DNA of 64,000 bases from Oikopleura dioica (GCA_907165135.1 OU015568.1:10424501-10488500); one strand, 5' to 3'; shown: positions 33,323-45,962, counted from the first letter of the stretch. Program-made: numbers and translations. The notes: generated by a model from the letters alone, not told the origin.

Positions 33323-34833
33323 TTAAAGGGACCATCCGTGGTTAGCTTCAAGATGAGCTTTGCGCTTTTTGTTTCCAAAGACCAAGTGCTTGAAAAATTT
33401 TTAAAACGGTTGATAATTTCAATTTTTTACCTTGAAGTGACCGGCTTTTCTCTCAACAAACTTGTGATTGATATTTCGGCGGACTTTTGAGTCGCAATTA
33501 GCGCCAGTAGCTCCATTCTCTGTTGTCCACGATTTGATGGCTTCGAAGGCGGCTTGTGCTTGTTGATAAGCTTCTTCAACCGACATGCTCTCGGGATCCA
33601 TGGTCAGAGTTTCTTGAACATCAGTGATTTGGACGATATCCTCGCAAGTTCCCCAGCAACTCTCGAGTCGCTGTGCAATTTTGAGCATGTTTCGGGGAAA
33701 GGCCATGTTTCGGTGGCTGTGCCATCCCTTGAACAAAAAATTTACCAGCTTTTGATAACGAATATAATACCTTGTAAATGTGCTCAACGCCGTCAGAAGC
33801 TTTTTCAATGATCTCTCCCATTCTTGCAGAGAAAGCATTGACCATATCGGTGCAGTTGTAGAAATTGTTCTCCTGAATAAAGCTTTTGCTTTGATCGTTA
33901 CTTACCTGGAGTGGCGCTGGATCTCGACATTCATAGTCAACTTTCATGTATTTGAAAGTTCCAGCGCAAGGATCTTCGAGAGCAAAATCGTCTTTGCTCC
34001 ATGAGCAATCGGACGCTCCACCGCATTTTGCAGCGAGAAGAGCTGTGGCGTCGAATGGTGCACTTATGTGGGTTGAATATTTTTTCAAAAATTTGAAATT
34101 AAATGCCTTTCAATAAAATTATAGCTAAATTGAATCGTCATTATTTTCAACGCCAAACTGCAGGAGCTAGCTTTGCATTGACCTTCTTGTTTGTTTGGGC
34201 AGCAGCTAGAAATGACTTTTAGATGCATCAATACAAATTTCACTTACAAGTTATCCTTCTCTCGTCCCCATGATGCAGAATTAATGAAGACTTCTTTTCC
34301 TTCAGGACACGAAAATGAATCTGTTCGTCCTTCGATGTTGGCCTCGCAGATGGACATTGTTGAGTCATTGGTCGAGTAGTCGCATTCGTAGTCGACGGTC
34401 AAGTATTTCGCCTTCTTTTTGCACGGGTCTCCGAGGATCCCGTTGAGATTTCCGTAGAGCATGCATTCTGCCTCTCCATTGCATTTTGCCGAGACCATTT
34501 CAGTGGCGGACATTGTGCACTGAGTTCCCTCCTTGATCCAGCACACTTTGTTGTTCTTGCCGCAGCAAACATCGGTTTCGCCAAAGTTTCTTCCCCAAAC
34601 AGCGTTGTTGATTTTGATCCGACCACCTGGGCAGGAGAGAAGCTGGGAATTTGGCTGAGGACCGAGCCATTCGGCTTCGCAGAGAGTTTCTGTTGCTGCT
34701 TTTGATAAGCCAAGAAGTAACAGTGAAGTCTGAATTGAGTAATATGGACAGATAATCGCAAATCTTAATTAACAACAAAGAGAAATCTTTCAGAGAAAGA
34801 TCTTTCATATTCTAATGATTTACTCACCTTCAT
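33323..34833 (-). CDS. Secreted rhamnose-binding (SUEL-type) lectin with two domains
   Basis: The first exon is only ATGAAG; after a ~120-bp intron the signal peptide continues SLLLLGLSKAATETLC. Two SUEL/Gal_Lectin domains follow. Domain 1 includes LSCPGGRIKINNAVWGR, CNGEAECMLYGN and DPCKKKAKYLTVDYEC. Domain 2 includes FSCPEGKEVFINSASWGR, CGGASDCSW and DPCAGTFKYMKVDYEC. The VxYxC ends and DPC.GT.KYL boxes are diagnostic. A ~150-residue helical C-terminal region rich in Asn/Gln/Ala follows (EEAYQQAQAAFEAIKSW), with no further lectin repeats. It probably binds glycans extracellularly, on an epithelium or the feeding house. Confidence 0.88.
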
Positions 34834-36955
34834 ATTTGTCTCAGTATATCTTTATCTCTTTAATCGAGTTGTTGTGATCATCAGATCCCTGCGAGACGAT
34901 TTTATGTGCGCGTTTTGCGATAGATGGCGCTGTGACTGCCCCGCGCAAGAGAGCGTAAATCATGAAAACGAAAGCGTTACGCCGCGCGTACTCAGCGCCA
35001 TTGCGTGTAAATATAGCAATATACATTACGTACGTCTAAGCAATAGCTAAAAAAGTTGGCACCTTTTGGGTTATCCTGGTGAATCGTCATTTTATGGTCA
35101 ATCATCGCTTCTTTTAGAAAAAGAAACTGATTCTGTGTTTGTCTTATGTTATCGCCGAATTAAATGTATATTTTAAAAACTCTTCGATAAGAAGCCTGTC
35201 AGTAATCACTTTTATTAAGCTATTTATCTAATGGGGGTTTAAATTTTAGAGTATGATTCTGAGAACTTTACCTTTATAAAGGTGTAACGGTGACTAACGT
35301 TGAGATTACCCTCAATACTCTGATCGATGAGATGACCAAAAAGCCTCCTTTTTTCAGGCATTATGGGTTTTTTCGCGAAATTCTATACAATCAACACTAA
35401 ATCCGCAAAAATCTCTTGACAAGATGCTCAAAAAGGAGCTCAACAACATTCTCCTTTTTTATTATTGCTGAATATTTGTAAATTGATCAACCACAAACCG
35501 GACTATCCTAACAATGTTCAGTAAGGGATCCAACATGTTCACGAAAAAAATACCGCAACGTTTCGCAAATCCGAAAAGTGGTTGAACCAGGATCAGTAAG
35601 AGGCAACGTAATTTAAATGAAAAGTCGCACAAATGAGCTCATTAATTTGTCACTTTTACTTCTTGAGTAGCAATGAATTCTTGATCGTTCAATAGATTCC
35701 TAGAGGTGGGCTCATTAGACAACGAATCTTGTAAAGAGGTTGGAATCAGTATGAGGTTTAAAAAAGCCAGGAAACGTTTGGAAAAGGTTTTGGAGTTGAA
35801 ACTTCCGGAAATTCAAGGAGCCTTCCAAGAGATCCTTCTATATCGAACCAACTATCAAAAATTCATGAATTCTGTGGGTTTTTATGGCCCTTTTGCTCAC
35901 GTTTTCAAATTGAAATCCACCAAAACTTTTACCGGTGACCTGTCTGAAATTCAAAAGCCTCTGTAACAAGAACCTATCCACGTTTTAGGCCATGCGCTGA
36001 GCTCCAAATATGCCATACTGACCTTAGCATTTTACTCTTTCCCAATATTTACATGACCATAAATACAACCTATGTTTACCAAGTGCACAGAGGTCTATTA
36101 GCGCGAATCTTTTCAGAGCTCCTTTCTAAAGGCTCAAGCCATAAATAACGAAAATATACGAATCAGGTTTAGAGTGAGAAAAATGGAAGTTTCTTCGAAG
36201 AAAACAACAAATAAGTGACTGAAATTTAATAAATGAGTATCCGGGTATAAGAAGCACTTTCTTCGCTGGAAATTCGTTGTTTAGCACGTATAGCTTAGAG
36301 CGAAATTCAGTTTGGAAAATGCAAGGGGAGGGCGAAAATTGAATTCATGATCAGCTCATGATTCCGGTTCACATAGGAAAAAGGCGGAGCCGCGTCTTGA
36401 TGCAACTTATCCATTCAAAGCTGCAAGAAAATTCCACCTACCTCTACTTGAGCCGCCTTACCGTATCCACGACAGTTAACAGCTTCTAAAACGGCTCCAC
36501 TTCTGCTGTTTTCTGACAACTAACAAGTTCCTTTCCAGATAAGAAAATGCGCGGCTAAGCCAGAGGAAATACTGCCGATTTAACGATACGCATATAATTT
36601 CGTAATCTAGATCGATCCAGTCTCTAAGGAGAACACGTTGCACTTCCCATTCAACACATTCTTCCTTTTCCCGAAGAAGCCAGAAAGATATCTAACAGAT
36701 TTGCAACTCTTACCTATTTCCGAATATAGAGATAAGGACTCTCCAAATTAGAGAAGAATTGCATCAGTTCCTGTGATAGGCTATTATTAAAGGGATCAAA
36801 CTAGAACGGATTGAGTCAGAAAGAAATACTTTTATAAATCTCCGAATTGTAAGTCTTTCAATACGTGTGATAATGACGAAAACGTTGATCCTGAGAAAGT
36901 GATCAAAAAACTCGTTACCAGTCGAATTTCCGCGAACCTGGTTCAAGTTATTTAG
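34834..36955. other. Gene-poor interval, 2.1 kb
   Basis: No convincing exon, RNA gene or repeat seen. Short ORFs here (including one of 86 codons near 35706) lack an ATG or splice support. Confidence 0.5.
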
Positions 36956-36963
36956 ATATTAAT

Positions 36964-37802
36964 CAGGGGTGACCATTTGGGCATTGGGCATTTGGGCAAA
37001 TCGGGCAATTTTCGGGCAAAAACGCTTTTGGGCGGGCATTTGGTCGGCTCAACGCCTGAAAATAGGCTGGGCAACTTTTGGAAAAGTCGGGCATTTGGGC
37101 ATTTTCTGGGCAGTTGGGCACCATCGGGCAGTTGGGCAAATGCCCACCGGGGAAAATCATGAACGTGGGCGTTTTCCTGTCCGCTTATTGGTCGTTAAGC
37201 TCACAAACAAGAAAAAAGATATAAGGAGAAGGTTCTGCAAGGGTGTGTGAAGTGGACCTCTATGGTTAGCTGTCTACCTTTGACCTCTTGATCCTTTTGT
37301 GAAATTGTCCCTACCCTTAACTCAGCCCCTTCTTTGCGGAGATGGTTCTGCAAGGGTGTGTGAAGTGGACCTTCATGGTTAGCTGTCTACCCTTGACCTC
37401 CAGATCTTTTTATCACTCATTTTTCCAACCCCATTTTTGCACCCCTTTTTTCGAGACGGTTATGCAAGAGTGTGTGAAGTGGACCTTAATGGTTAGCTGT
37501 CTATTCTTGACAACCTGATCGATCTTTTACAAAATTATTTTTTAACCGCTTTTTAAATATATTTCAAACCTTCCAAATCTTTAACATGGGATAAATTATT
37601 GAGAGAAATTTAAAAAATTAAAGTTTTAACAAGCACGAAATGTTGGGAAAATTTTTGCCCGAAAAATTGCCCAATTGCCCGATTGGGCATTCTGGGCACA
37701 TTGGACTGGTCGGGCATTTGGTCGGCCCGGGTCTTGATTTTTGGTATTGGGCGGGCAATTGGTCGGCCCGACGATAATTTTTTGCCCAAATGGTCACCCC
37801 TG
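36964..37802. mobile_element. hAT-like MITE with internal tandem repeats, 839 bp
   Basis: Terminal inverted repeats CAGGGGTGACCATTTGGGC / GCCCAAATGGTCACCCCTG are flanked by a perfect 8-bp duplication ATATTAAT (36956-36963 and 37803-37810). The outer ~190 bp on each side are rich in GGGCATTTGGGCA-like words (complement on the right). The centre contains three ~117-bp tandem copies. No transposase. Confidence 0.94.
37222..37560. repeat. Three ~117-bp tandem repeats
   Basis: Copies start at about 37224, 37340 and 37457 and share GGTTCTGCAAGGGTGTGTGA and the following AGTGGACC..ATGGTTAGCTGTCTA. They diverge in their AT-rich halves. They lie inside the third hAT-like element. Confidence 0.88.
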
Positions 37803-37810
37803 ATATTAAT

Positions 37811-39500
37811 TACCGGCGGTATCTATGGTGTCAAACTGTTTGTTCCTGGTCGTCGTGGAGCTGCTCGGGGATTGATTATGTCAACCCTTTCTCGGTTTCC
37901 CTAAGTCCTTTCTAGTCATGCTTGGCTGAGATCATCCTGCCTTCCAAAAACTAACTTTTTGCCAGGTCCAAAATATACCATTGCGTGTTGTCAAATATAC
38001 GCTTTTTCTGACTAGCCTTTTTTCTATATGCTGTTTTCGGTTGGTGACGATGTTTTTAGTAACTATGAACTTCAGGTGTGAATCATTCTGTAATTGCCAC
38101 ATGTGACATGTGGCAATTCGTTCTTTTTTTTACAAATATTTGTTTTCTGGTGAGTTCAATTTTTAGCTAGTTTCAAAAATGCTCAACAAAAACGTGCTTT
38201 TAGTCCACCTCATTCGGAATTTATTTTACCTATCAATTGGCATTTTTAGCTCTTTTATCATTTTGCTGCAAAAAATGCAACGCTCCTCTATAATTGCACG
38301 AAAAACGCTTACAGTGACTACAAATTCAAATTGTCGATCCGCTCCTTCAGTGAGGTGTTTTCTATTCACGGGCGCAACTTTGAGCGCATTAGAAAAAAAG
38401 AGCCCCGTCAAGTACTTTGGCTTAGGGATGAATTCAATTCAATCCACGTAACGTAAAGCGCCCTTCTCCTGCCAAATTTGCCGTTTCACCATCTGATCAG
38501 AATTTAGAGTTACCTCATTCAATTTTATGCAGATTTCGGGAGAAGTATAGCCGTTTATTAGCGATTTTATGCAAAGAATGATTCAACAAAACTTTCCAAA
38601 CTAATGCCTAGTTGAAAGTTAAAATTATTTTTTAGGTGTCAGTTTCGGCAAAATAATAACTGGCAGAAATAAAAAGAAGCGTTCAAAAAGGCAACAATTT
38701 GACAATATCTTTACAATGAAATAATTTTCGACTTGCACTTTTACAGCAACAGTAAAATTCACGATTTACGATAGTGCGGAAAATCCCGCCGCTGATCTTA
38801 TCATTTCACAGAAAAAAATCATGCCGACGTTTGCTTCTTCCATAATTTTAGACGTATTCTTAAATGAAGACGGATTTTGGGTACATGTGTTGCACCATCA
38901 AGCGGAAAAGTGACGAGAGATCGTTGCTTATCGCGCGTATCAAAATCTCTTATCAGGTACTCATCGCCGGCGCATGAATATTTTGCTGGACCGGACTTGA
39001 CACACAAAAGATTAATTTCTTATCCGGAAAGAAGCATGGGCTGATTTTGGAGAGTTCCACTGAAACGGCGCCTGTTTTCGTCTTATCCACGTATCTTCCT
39101 CACTTCCGTAATGCAACATTAACACTAGACTTGCAATAGATTTTTCGTAAAATATGTTTCAAAAGGCCCCTATGGGAGAATATTGCTAGTTGAAATGAAA
39201 TAGGGAGACATGGAAGATGAACTAAATGGAAAGCTTTTCAAACTTTTCAAATTTTCAATGAAGGTGCAGAATATTTATTTCGAGCAAATAATGATCGATT
39301 ACAAAGAGTACAAAGTTTATGTAACCTTAGATGATTCACCGTCCCCCTATATTTGTGAATAATTCCAAAACTTAGCGATGCGAAAAATTATATTCCATTT
39401 ATGATATTGATTACAGCGCGTCGGATATTTCATCTCTCAAGTAATTCTGATAGAATCTTCCAGTAAATATAAGTTTTCAAACAAAGAGAAAATAGATAAA
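37811..39500. other. Gene-poor interval, 1.7 kb
   Basis: No supported gene. It contains a 12-bp-arm perfect palindrome (38092-38118, AATTGCCACATG with a TGA centre). A 90-codon plus ORF at 38179 has a hydrophobic stretch, but there is no other sign of coding. Confidence 0.45.
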
Positions 39501-39502
39501 AA

Positions 39503-40199
39503 ATGACGTCTCCTGGGCAAGAGTTGAAATCTCAATAAGAGAAATTTTCAATAACCTTTTATTGAAAATTTTTGAAAGAGAAGATTTTGACTGGGCAGAT
39601 GATGATGTTAGAGAGTTCGACATTCCTCAGTCCGATACTAAAAGACTCTCAAATATCGAAGAAGAGCCAGAACCTAAAGAAACCCAACCAAAAAATATAT
39701 CCCCGAAAAAAGTAGTTTTTTCAATTTTACCATGCAATTTCACAAATTTGTAGGAAAATCACAGATCAAGGAAAAACAATCACAAACCTAAGAAACTCGA
39801 GAAAGTGTGGCTGCCACCGGATGAATTGATAAAAGGTTGGTTGGACTTTCTAAATAGAAAGTTCTAATAGAAGAATTCAGAATTGAAATCAAGGAAGAGT
39901 ATTCCCGAGGCCGAGAAAAGTCAGTTGAAAAATGTGCTCAGCCGGGCTGCTCGCTGGAATATGTTCGCCAGAACTAGAAAACTTCTCTGGGTATAACTAA
40001 GATCCTTTGTTGATACAGTTTCACATGATTCGCATTTTAGCCTGATGAAGACGAAGAACTGAAAAAAGTTGCAGAGAAAATCTTCGTCACCGAAGGAGAA
40101 CTAGGAAAATGTCAGGAGATCTCAGACACCCTTATTTCTTATTTGAAATTGATCTCAATCGACATCAATGGAAGAAACAACGATGTCAATAAGATTTAA
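39503..40199 (+). CDS. Charged protein of ~190 aa, unknown
   Basis: Five exons reconstructed from splice signals and frame. The start ATGAC at 39503 probably splices directly to EDFDWADDDVREFDIPQSD. A Lys/Glu/Pro-rich linker follows (NHRSRKNNHKPKKLEKVW), then a helical C-terminal half (IPEAEKSQLKNVLSRAARW, then KKVAEKIFVTEGELGKC, ISDTLISYLKLI). The basic/acidic alternation suggests a nuclear protein. No family recognised; the first intron is the least certain. Confidence 0.6.
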
Positions 40200-40485
40200 A
40201 TACGAGCGTGAAATAACCACCAACTCATTCGTTTCAATAATGACCTGTCTTGAAAAGCGAGAATAAATTTACTGTCTGAGTTCTTAAAATCAATGATCAG
40301 CGTAGGTTCCGCCTTCGTCGCTGACCTCGAATCATTAACCCATCGCGGGGGCTGACGTCGAGGCGTGCGCACTCGGCAGCGATTGGCGCATATTTTAGAT
40401 TCCGCCAAGGGATTGGTCGTTGGGTTTACCATTCGCGGCGTCAATATATTCTCGCTATAAAGCGAGTTGAAGTAAACTTGAGAGA

Positions 40486-41712
40486 ATGGAAAAGATGTTG
40501 AAGAGGCTCTTATTGCAAAAAATAGTAAGAACTGCAGTTGATGAAGAAGAAATCGATTTCTATGACATTTTCTTGAGGTAAAGATCATCGTTAGAATCCT
40601 CTTTAGTGTAATTTTTCTAAAGTGTGAGATTCGGAAAAAGTAAAGTTGTCTATAATTTGAACGAGCATGGATACTTCGAGGCCGACGAAAATAAACCTCA
40701 AGGTGTCAATCAATATGTCGTTTTTCCCAAGATAACGGAGCCCAAAGAAACCGCTCATTCGTCAAGGAAAGGCTAAAAAATTTCTTATCAGCCGGTTGTA
40801 GTTTCCAACTCTTCAATTTGATAGCCAAGTTAAGCCAAACGGAATCGATCATACCAATTCAAGCTGCTAAATTGGCCGAGAGTATTCGCAAGACAAAAAT
40901 ATCAAAGAAGATGGAATCTGAAGCGAAGAAAATGAAATTTCAGGAGAATCCGGAGAAGATTGATATCAAGGAAGAGCCTACTGACGAGGTTGAAATTATG
41001 GTTGTCGAGGAGGATGAAATGGCTGAAGAGAGTATGATCAAATCAGAGCCTAATGAAGGTTAAAAATAATCAGCAAAAGCAAAAAGCGTCAACAATAATT
41101 TTAGTTATTCACGTGAAATCGACCCCGGCGAAGCTTGGTGAGAAACCTTGCTGCCCAAAGTATCCAGTCTCCAAAGAAGACGATGAAATTGATCATGCAA
41201 TTAGAAAACGAGTGAACAATATTTGCAAATTTGGCGAACATTTAACAAAAAGAGGTGGTAGAACTCAAACCTCTTGCGGATTCTGCTTCGCGCCCGTTTG
41301 TCGCCTGCATGTTTATGAAGGTATAGTGCCTTTCTGATAAAGAATACGTGAATATTCTTTAGTCTGCCCATCTTGTATCATCGATAAGAACCTTGCCCCA
41401 GCAACTCAAACAGACAGCGTTACCCTAGCCGAAAATCAACATCAAAAACTGACAAAGCAACCACAGCAAATATTCCGACAAGTCCCCGCAACAATGAAGC
41501 AATCAGGAAATTTGCTGTCACAGCCAAAGGGAATACATCTCGCGATTCAGCCAGGAAATGCAACAATTGTCCAACTCCAGCAAACACCACTTGTGCGTCC
41601 TTTAACCATTTCACGACAACAACTGCAGCAACAGCCACAGTTACAGCCACAATCATTCATACTTCCAAAGCCATACGGGGAAAATTTCCGATCAGAAAAA
41701 TCAATTGAATAA
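40486..41712 (+). CDS. Acidic protein with Cys-rich finger and Gln-rich tail
   Basis: N-terminus MEKMLKRLLLQKIVRTAVDE, then FGKSKVVYNLNEHGYFEADE. Then an acidic exon with SUMO-like sites (IDIKEEPTD, MIKSEPNE). Then a Cys cluster: KPCCPKYP, RGGRTQTSCGFCFAPVCRLH, VCPSC. The R-T..C..C...C..H...C..C order resembles the C-terminal finger of piggyBac transposases and some RING-like fingers. A Gln-rich tail (QQLQQQPQLQPQ) ends at 41712. The combination looks like a transcription cofactor. The exon join near 40700-40820 is ambiguous. Confidence 0.6.
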
Positions 41713-41839
41713 ACTTTGAAATTTTGAGGAGATTTGGTATTCGAATACCAAATGGTACACGAACCGAGCGTTTCCCTAAACTTTTATTTACAGAAAACTT
41801 ACAGCATCGATTTTCTTAAAAAACAAAGGATCTTATTTC

Positions 41840-43614
41840 TCATCTTGGACCCGATTTTTCGAGCAGATTTCCCTTCATTTCATCGTAGGTATCTTCCATC
41901 GTCTGTGGCGGGTAAGAAGTGATCCATTTCGGCAGGTCAAATCCTTCAGTGCACTTTTCATCGTGAACATTGTACCACCACCAACTGGCGACACTTCTGA
42001 TCATCCTTTTTGGATAGCCAAGAGATTTACGCTCGTTTATTTCTTAAAGATTCAATTTAGCATCAATAAAGGGTAAAAAATAGAGTAGTTAAAAGAGACT
42101 CATTTAGGAAAAGCATGTTCAATCCATAAATATTTGAAACAAAAACACGCGTTGTGCGTTATGATCCGCATTCTTGCGGGACTGTTTTAACGAAAAACAC
42201 GGTGTTTCAGCGTCTAACGGGACGAGGAAACTCGGCTAAATAATCTACTGAATATTGTCACTAAATCTTACTCTGGCAAAGCTGGCAGATCATTTCGTCA
42301 TCGTGGGTCATCATGCTCCCATTTCTTTCCATTTCTGTTTCGCTTCGCCAGTGATGGTACTCGGCATAAGCAGTGTCATTTTGATCCAGATAGTCAAGAT
42401 AATCGACTAGTTCTTTAGGACTGCTGAAGTCTTCAACGAAAATGTATGAATTTTTCGGCGCCACTGCCTCTAAATCAGCTCTGTATGGTCCATAGACAAC
42501 TGGAACCGCTCCCGTTAAAAGTGAATTTCGCCAAAATTTCTCGGATATGTAGCCATTGCAGTGAAGTGAGTTTTCAAACGCTGAAAAATTTGTTACGAGT
42601 CGACATGATAAAAAGTAGATTTCTTAATTTAAAATTGAAATATAATTTTTGTAAAATAGTACCTAGATAGAATTTATATTTTCCGATGGCTCCTTCTGTC
42701 TCAAGATCTTTCACTTGCCATGGGTTTCCGTTGATGTTATTGTCAAAGCAACTGCCAAAGCCGTCAAGTTTAAGTCCTGATCTAATGAGTTGCTGTCCAA
42801 GTTCCCAGCGAGCCACTGCTCCATTAGTTTTATCACAGTTAGAGACCATCCACGCTGTGTGTTTTCCGTTGTTGTATTGTTTCTTTGCCATGATACTTTG
42901 GATAATTTCTTCTTGAGACTTTCCGACATAATTCTTTAGAAGAAGATTCATATTTCCGTAGGGGCGGATTGCATCGCTATCCAGTCTGCAAGAAGCTGTG
43001 AGATTGAAAGCGCCGTCCCAATCGTGAATTTCTTTGACAAGCTTATGATTTGTTCCTTTTTCGATTCCCTTGGAAGCTGATTCTCTCGGCCAGAAAACCC
43101 AGTATTGTGAATCCGTGTTTCTATTGACGAAATCCGGCATAACTCCAGTTTCCACCTCCAGGTTTTTTCTGTATCTTGTATGATCGAAAATGATCGCATC
43201 GGCGGTGTACTCAACGTGTTTGTCATTGGTGAGCCAGCATCCTCCACAATGCTTCGAGATTTTTTGCAAACGAGGAAGTCCTCCTGACCAAAAATTCAGA
43301 ATCGTCGTTGGATTTTCTTCTTTTTCATATTCTATGAGGTTTTCTCTAAATGTCTCTTCAGCTTCTTTGTTCGATATTTTCGGATGATCGAACTTGTATG
43401 ATTTTCTAGCTAGTCTCCATTCAGACATTCGCCTGTTCCGGCGATGTCGCTTAAAATCATATCCGGATACATAGATACCGGAGGTGAATAAAAATGTTGA
43501 AATTTTCATTATTGAAACTTTTCGCAAAACGATTTTCTGACCCCGGAAAAATGTTTTATGAGGGGCGAGACTCGCGAGCGCCCACGGAGCTTTCACGCGA
43601 ATGTTTAGAAGCAT
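41840..43614 (-). CDS. Alpha-1,3-fucosyltransferase (GT10)
   Basis: Golgi type II enzyme transferring fucose from GDP-fucose. Visible: short N-terminal hydrophobic segment (ISTFLFTSGIYVSGYDF), WVFWPRESAS, the acceptor/DSD region SCRLDSDAIRPYGN, TAWMVSNCDKTNGAVARW, GFGSC, IGKYKFYLAFENS, ISEKFWRNSLLTGAVPVVYG and FVEDFSSPKELVDYLDYLD. All are GT10 landmarks in the right order. The last exon (to 41840) joins through CQ-KINERKSLGYP and ends with NVHDEKC. Start 43614; an ATG at 43509 right before the hydrophobic segment is a good alternative. Confidence 0.9.
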
Positions 43615-44104
43615 CACAGGTCAAGATACTTCAAATCCGTAACAAATTGTTGTAAAAACACTCCAACTTCTTGTCAGTTATTACGAGTGGGTAGCTGTCA
43701 AAGTAATTGAATTTGAATAAGCCTGCTGAGCAGACCTCGCGTTTATTGAAATATGAAAAACAGATAATTCTACATAAATGTGCCTTCTAAAACTGATGAA
43801 AGCTGGAATAACTTTGTTTTTATTCTTCTATTCGGAGATTCGCGGAAACTTATCAGAGCACACCAGGCTCTCCATGTTTCTATGACTTGGCAGATAAGAC
43901 GGAGATCTCATCGGAGATGCGCATCATTTTATCTTCGCTTATATAATGCAGTGTTCCTAAGATTCCTCTGAGTTTCTCCCTTTTTGAGAAATCTCCACTT
44001 TTTTCACGACTCGATAACCATGACTTGAAACCGACATTTTTTGGCAATTTTTTTTTGCCACTCGTGTTTCTGGGGAGGGTCTTCAAAATGCTAACAAATT
44101 GTAG

Positions 44105-45381
44105 TCGCCGTTCAGACTCGCTGCACTGGAAAACAGACCTTCAACGAGGACCTGAGTGACAATGGGATCGTGCTCAAAGAGAAATAAATCGAGAGATATA
44201 CCGTATTTACAGAGCTATTTAATTGGAGGTAAATTTCTATCTTTACAAAAAGTGAGCACGATGAAAAGATTCCTCGCCGAGCTTGGAGAGGGTCTTTACA
44301 TCGAGAGTATCCGAAAAGGACGAGGCAAAGACACTCCGTTCGATGACCCGATGTACAACGGCGAACTGTACTTCGACCCAGACGTAAGCGTCATCCGACT
44401 TGCCTGCAAGAACGGATATGATAACAACATTGGCAAGCCTATGATGGGAACCAAATGTCTATGCAATAACGGCATCTGCAAATGGACCATGAACAAAGAG
44501 TTCGGCTTTCATATCACATTTTTGTTTTAGCTAATTAAAAATTCAAATAGTGAGCCATAAAAGAATACTTCGGTTGCGTCAGCCACGAAAACGAGCAACA
44601 GATCCCAGTTTGGGGTGGTGGTACCTTCAATTTCGTCAAGGTATTTATCATGTTTTCGTTACAGAATATTATTTCATGTTTACTAGACTGTGAAGAGCAG
44701 CTACATTACCTTGAAAGCTCGAATCTCTAACTTGGTCAACGCTGAATCGTGGAGCCACGACCAGGTTGATACCGTCGGTCACCCAGAGTATCTCGACCCA
44801 GAGTGGTGGAAAACTGCTCCATTCACCGCTTTCGTTTGGTGCCCATTTGATGTAACGAAGGGTGGATTCCGCGGAAATGATGGTCTCATGACATTTGGTG
44901 ACTTTCACTATTCCGAGCACAGCCCTGACGGTCACTTGTGGTCGTTCCTTTCAAGATCAAACACCAAGCTGTGGAAGGTACATAAATCTCGGCAAAACAG
45001 ATTCTCACTAAAGATTTAAAGAAACCAATCTGCGAAAAGGATGAGACTGGAACAATGGTCTGTACTTACAAATCTACGTACTTCAAGGTCTATGCTGATC
45101 GATCCACGAACATTACAGAACAAGGTTTTGTATATCTTCCCTTATATCTGTAACGAAATGAATAAGGACCCGTCGATTACTCCACTGACTTCAAAACTGG
45201 AGAAGACTACTCTTGCGAGACTGGAATCCTCCCAGGTCATCAGAAGTTTGCCATCCAAAATATGATCAACATCTACCCCATTTTCGAAAATGGAACTTTC
45301 GGCCAGATGGTAAACTACTTCCGACAAACACCCGATTGGCTCGCAGACTACGGAGACCAGATTTCTCCACCAGTCTTCTAA
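44105..45381 (+). CDS. Cys-containing protein of unknown family; 5' end unresolved
   Basis: About seven exons with short introns. The first clear exon follows AAATTGTAG at 44105 (VQTRCTGKQTFNEDLSDNG). Later segments: FLAELGEGLYIESIRKGRG, CKNGYDNNIGKP, CLCNNGICKWTMN, YFGCVSHENEQQIPVWGGG, FVWCPFDVTKGGF, HLWSFLSRSNTKLW and WLADYGDQISPPVF at the end. The conserved-looking Cys and Trp pattern suggests a secreted or lumenal protein, and the missing first exon should encode a signal peptide. No match to a family from memory. Confidence 0.6.
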
Positions 45382-45592
45382 AAGATGCTTACGACCCTCT
45401 AAGACAAGTGTGCTGGTGTGAAAATGTCAAAAAAGTACTCTACGCCCGACTACTAGCATACTTTTACGACATTTTCTATATTTTCTGTACTGCTGAGAGA
45501 CATTGTTATAGGCTGAAAATAAAAATACAAATCGTTCTTGGATTGATGATAGTTTTTATAAACAGGTTCTGCACTAAAAGAAAAGAGCTCTT

Positions 45593-45962
45593 TCACAGGA
45601 TAATGCAGCAGCCGGAGCTTTCGTTTTGATTTTGCGCAGGAGCTACTAAGGAAAATAGATGAATGATTGTTTGACTAAGTAACCAACTACTTACCAGGAG
45701 CTGGTGGCGGAGCAACTGCTTGAGGAGGCGCATAAACGGGAGCAGGCGCTGGAGCTGGGGCAGGAGCCGGGGCGGGCATTCCTGGCATCGTATTGAACAT
45801 ACCTCCCGGGTTGTTTGGTCCAGGAGCGACCATCTCCATCTTCATACCATTATATTCGGTGATCATGCTGGCAGGCATTCCATTCTATAGTTTTGTGTAT
45901 AATTTCCGTGAAGTTGTATTTGTATTATCGACCTGAGCTTGGTTTTGCTGGACGCCAAACAT
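45593..45962 (-). CDS. Small Pro/Ala-rich protein with a CaaX prenylation motif
   Basis: Three exons: MFGVQQNQAQ, then NGMPASMITEYNGMKMEM with an (AP)n run, then VAPAQNQNESSGCCIIL and stop. The last exon is reached through a GTAAGT donor inside the apparent end of exon 2 and a TTCCTTAG acceptor. The terminus CIIL fits a CaaX box; a terminal Leu favours geranylgeranylation. A membrane-anchored adaptor is likely. It starts 92 bp after the kelch-like gene ends on the same strand. Confidence 0.68.

Noticed and set aside
35706-35966. 86-codon plus ORF
   Set aside because: Starts with GTG/TTG only, no splice context, no neighbour exon.
37222-37560. Spaced repeats as a CRISPR array
   Set aside because: Three ~117-bp tandem copies inside a MITE, in an intron-rich eukaryotic sequence; not a CRISPR.
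38179-38451. 90-codon plus ORF with a hydrophobic stretch
   Set aside because: AT-rich composition explains the hydrophobic run; no further support.
38819-39007. 62-codon minus ORF
   Set aside because: No partner exon, promoter or family pattern.
43880-44125. Minus-strand ORF of ~80 codons behind a CTGTTTTCCAG acceptor
   Set aside because: The peptide looks protein-like, but no upstream exon was found and the plus-strand gene uses the same DNA; left as an open alternative.
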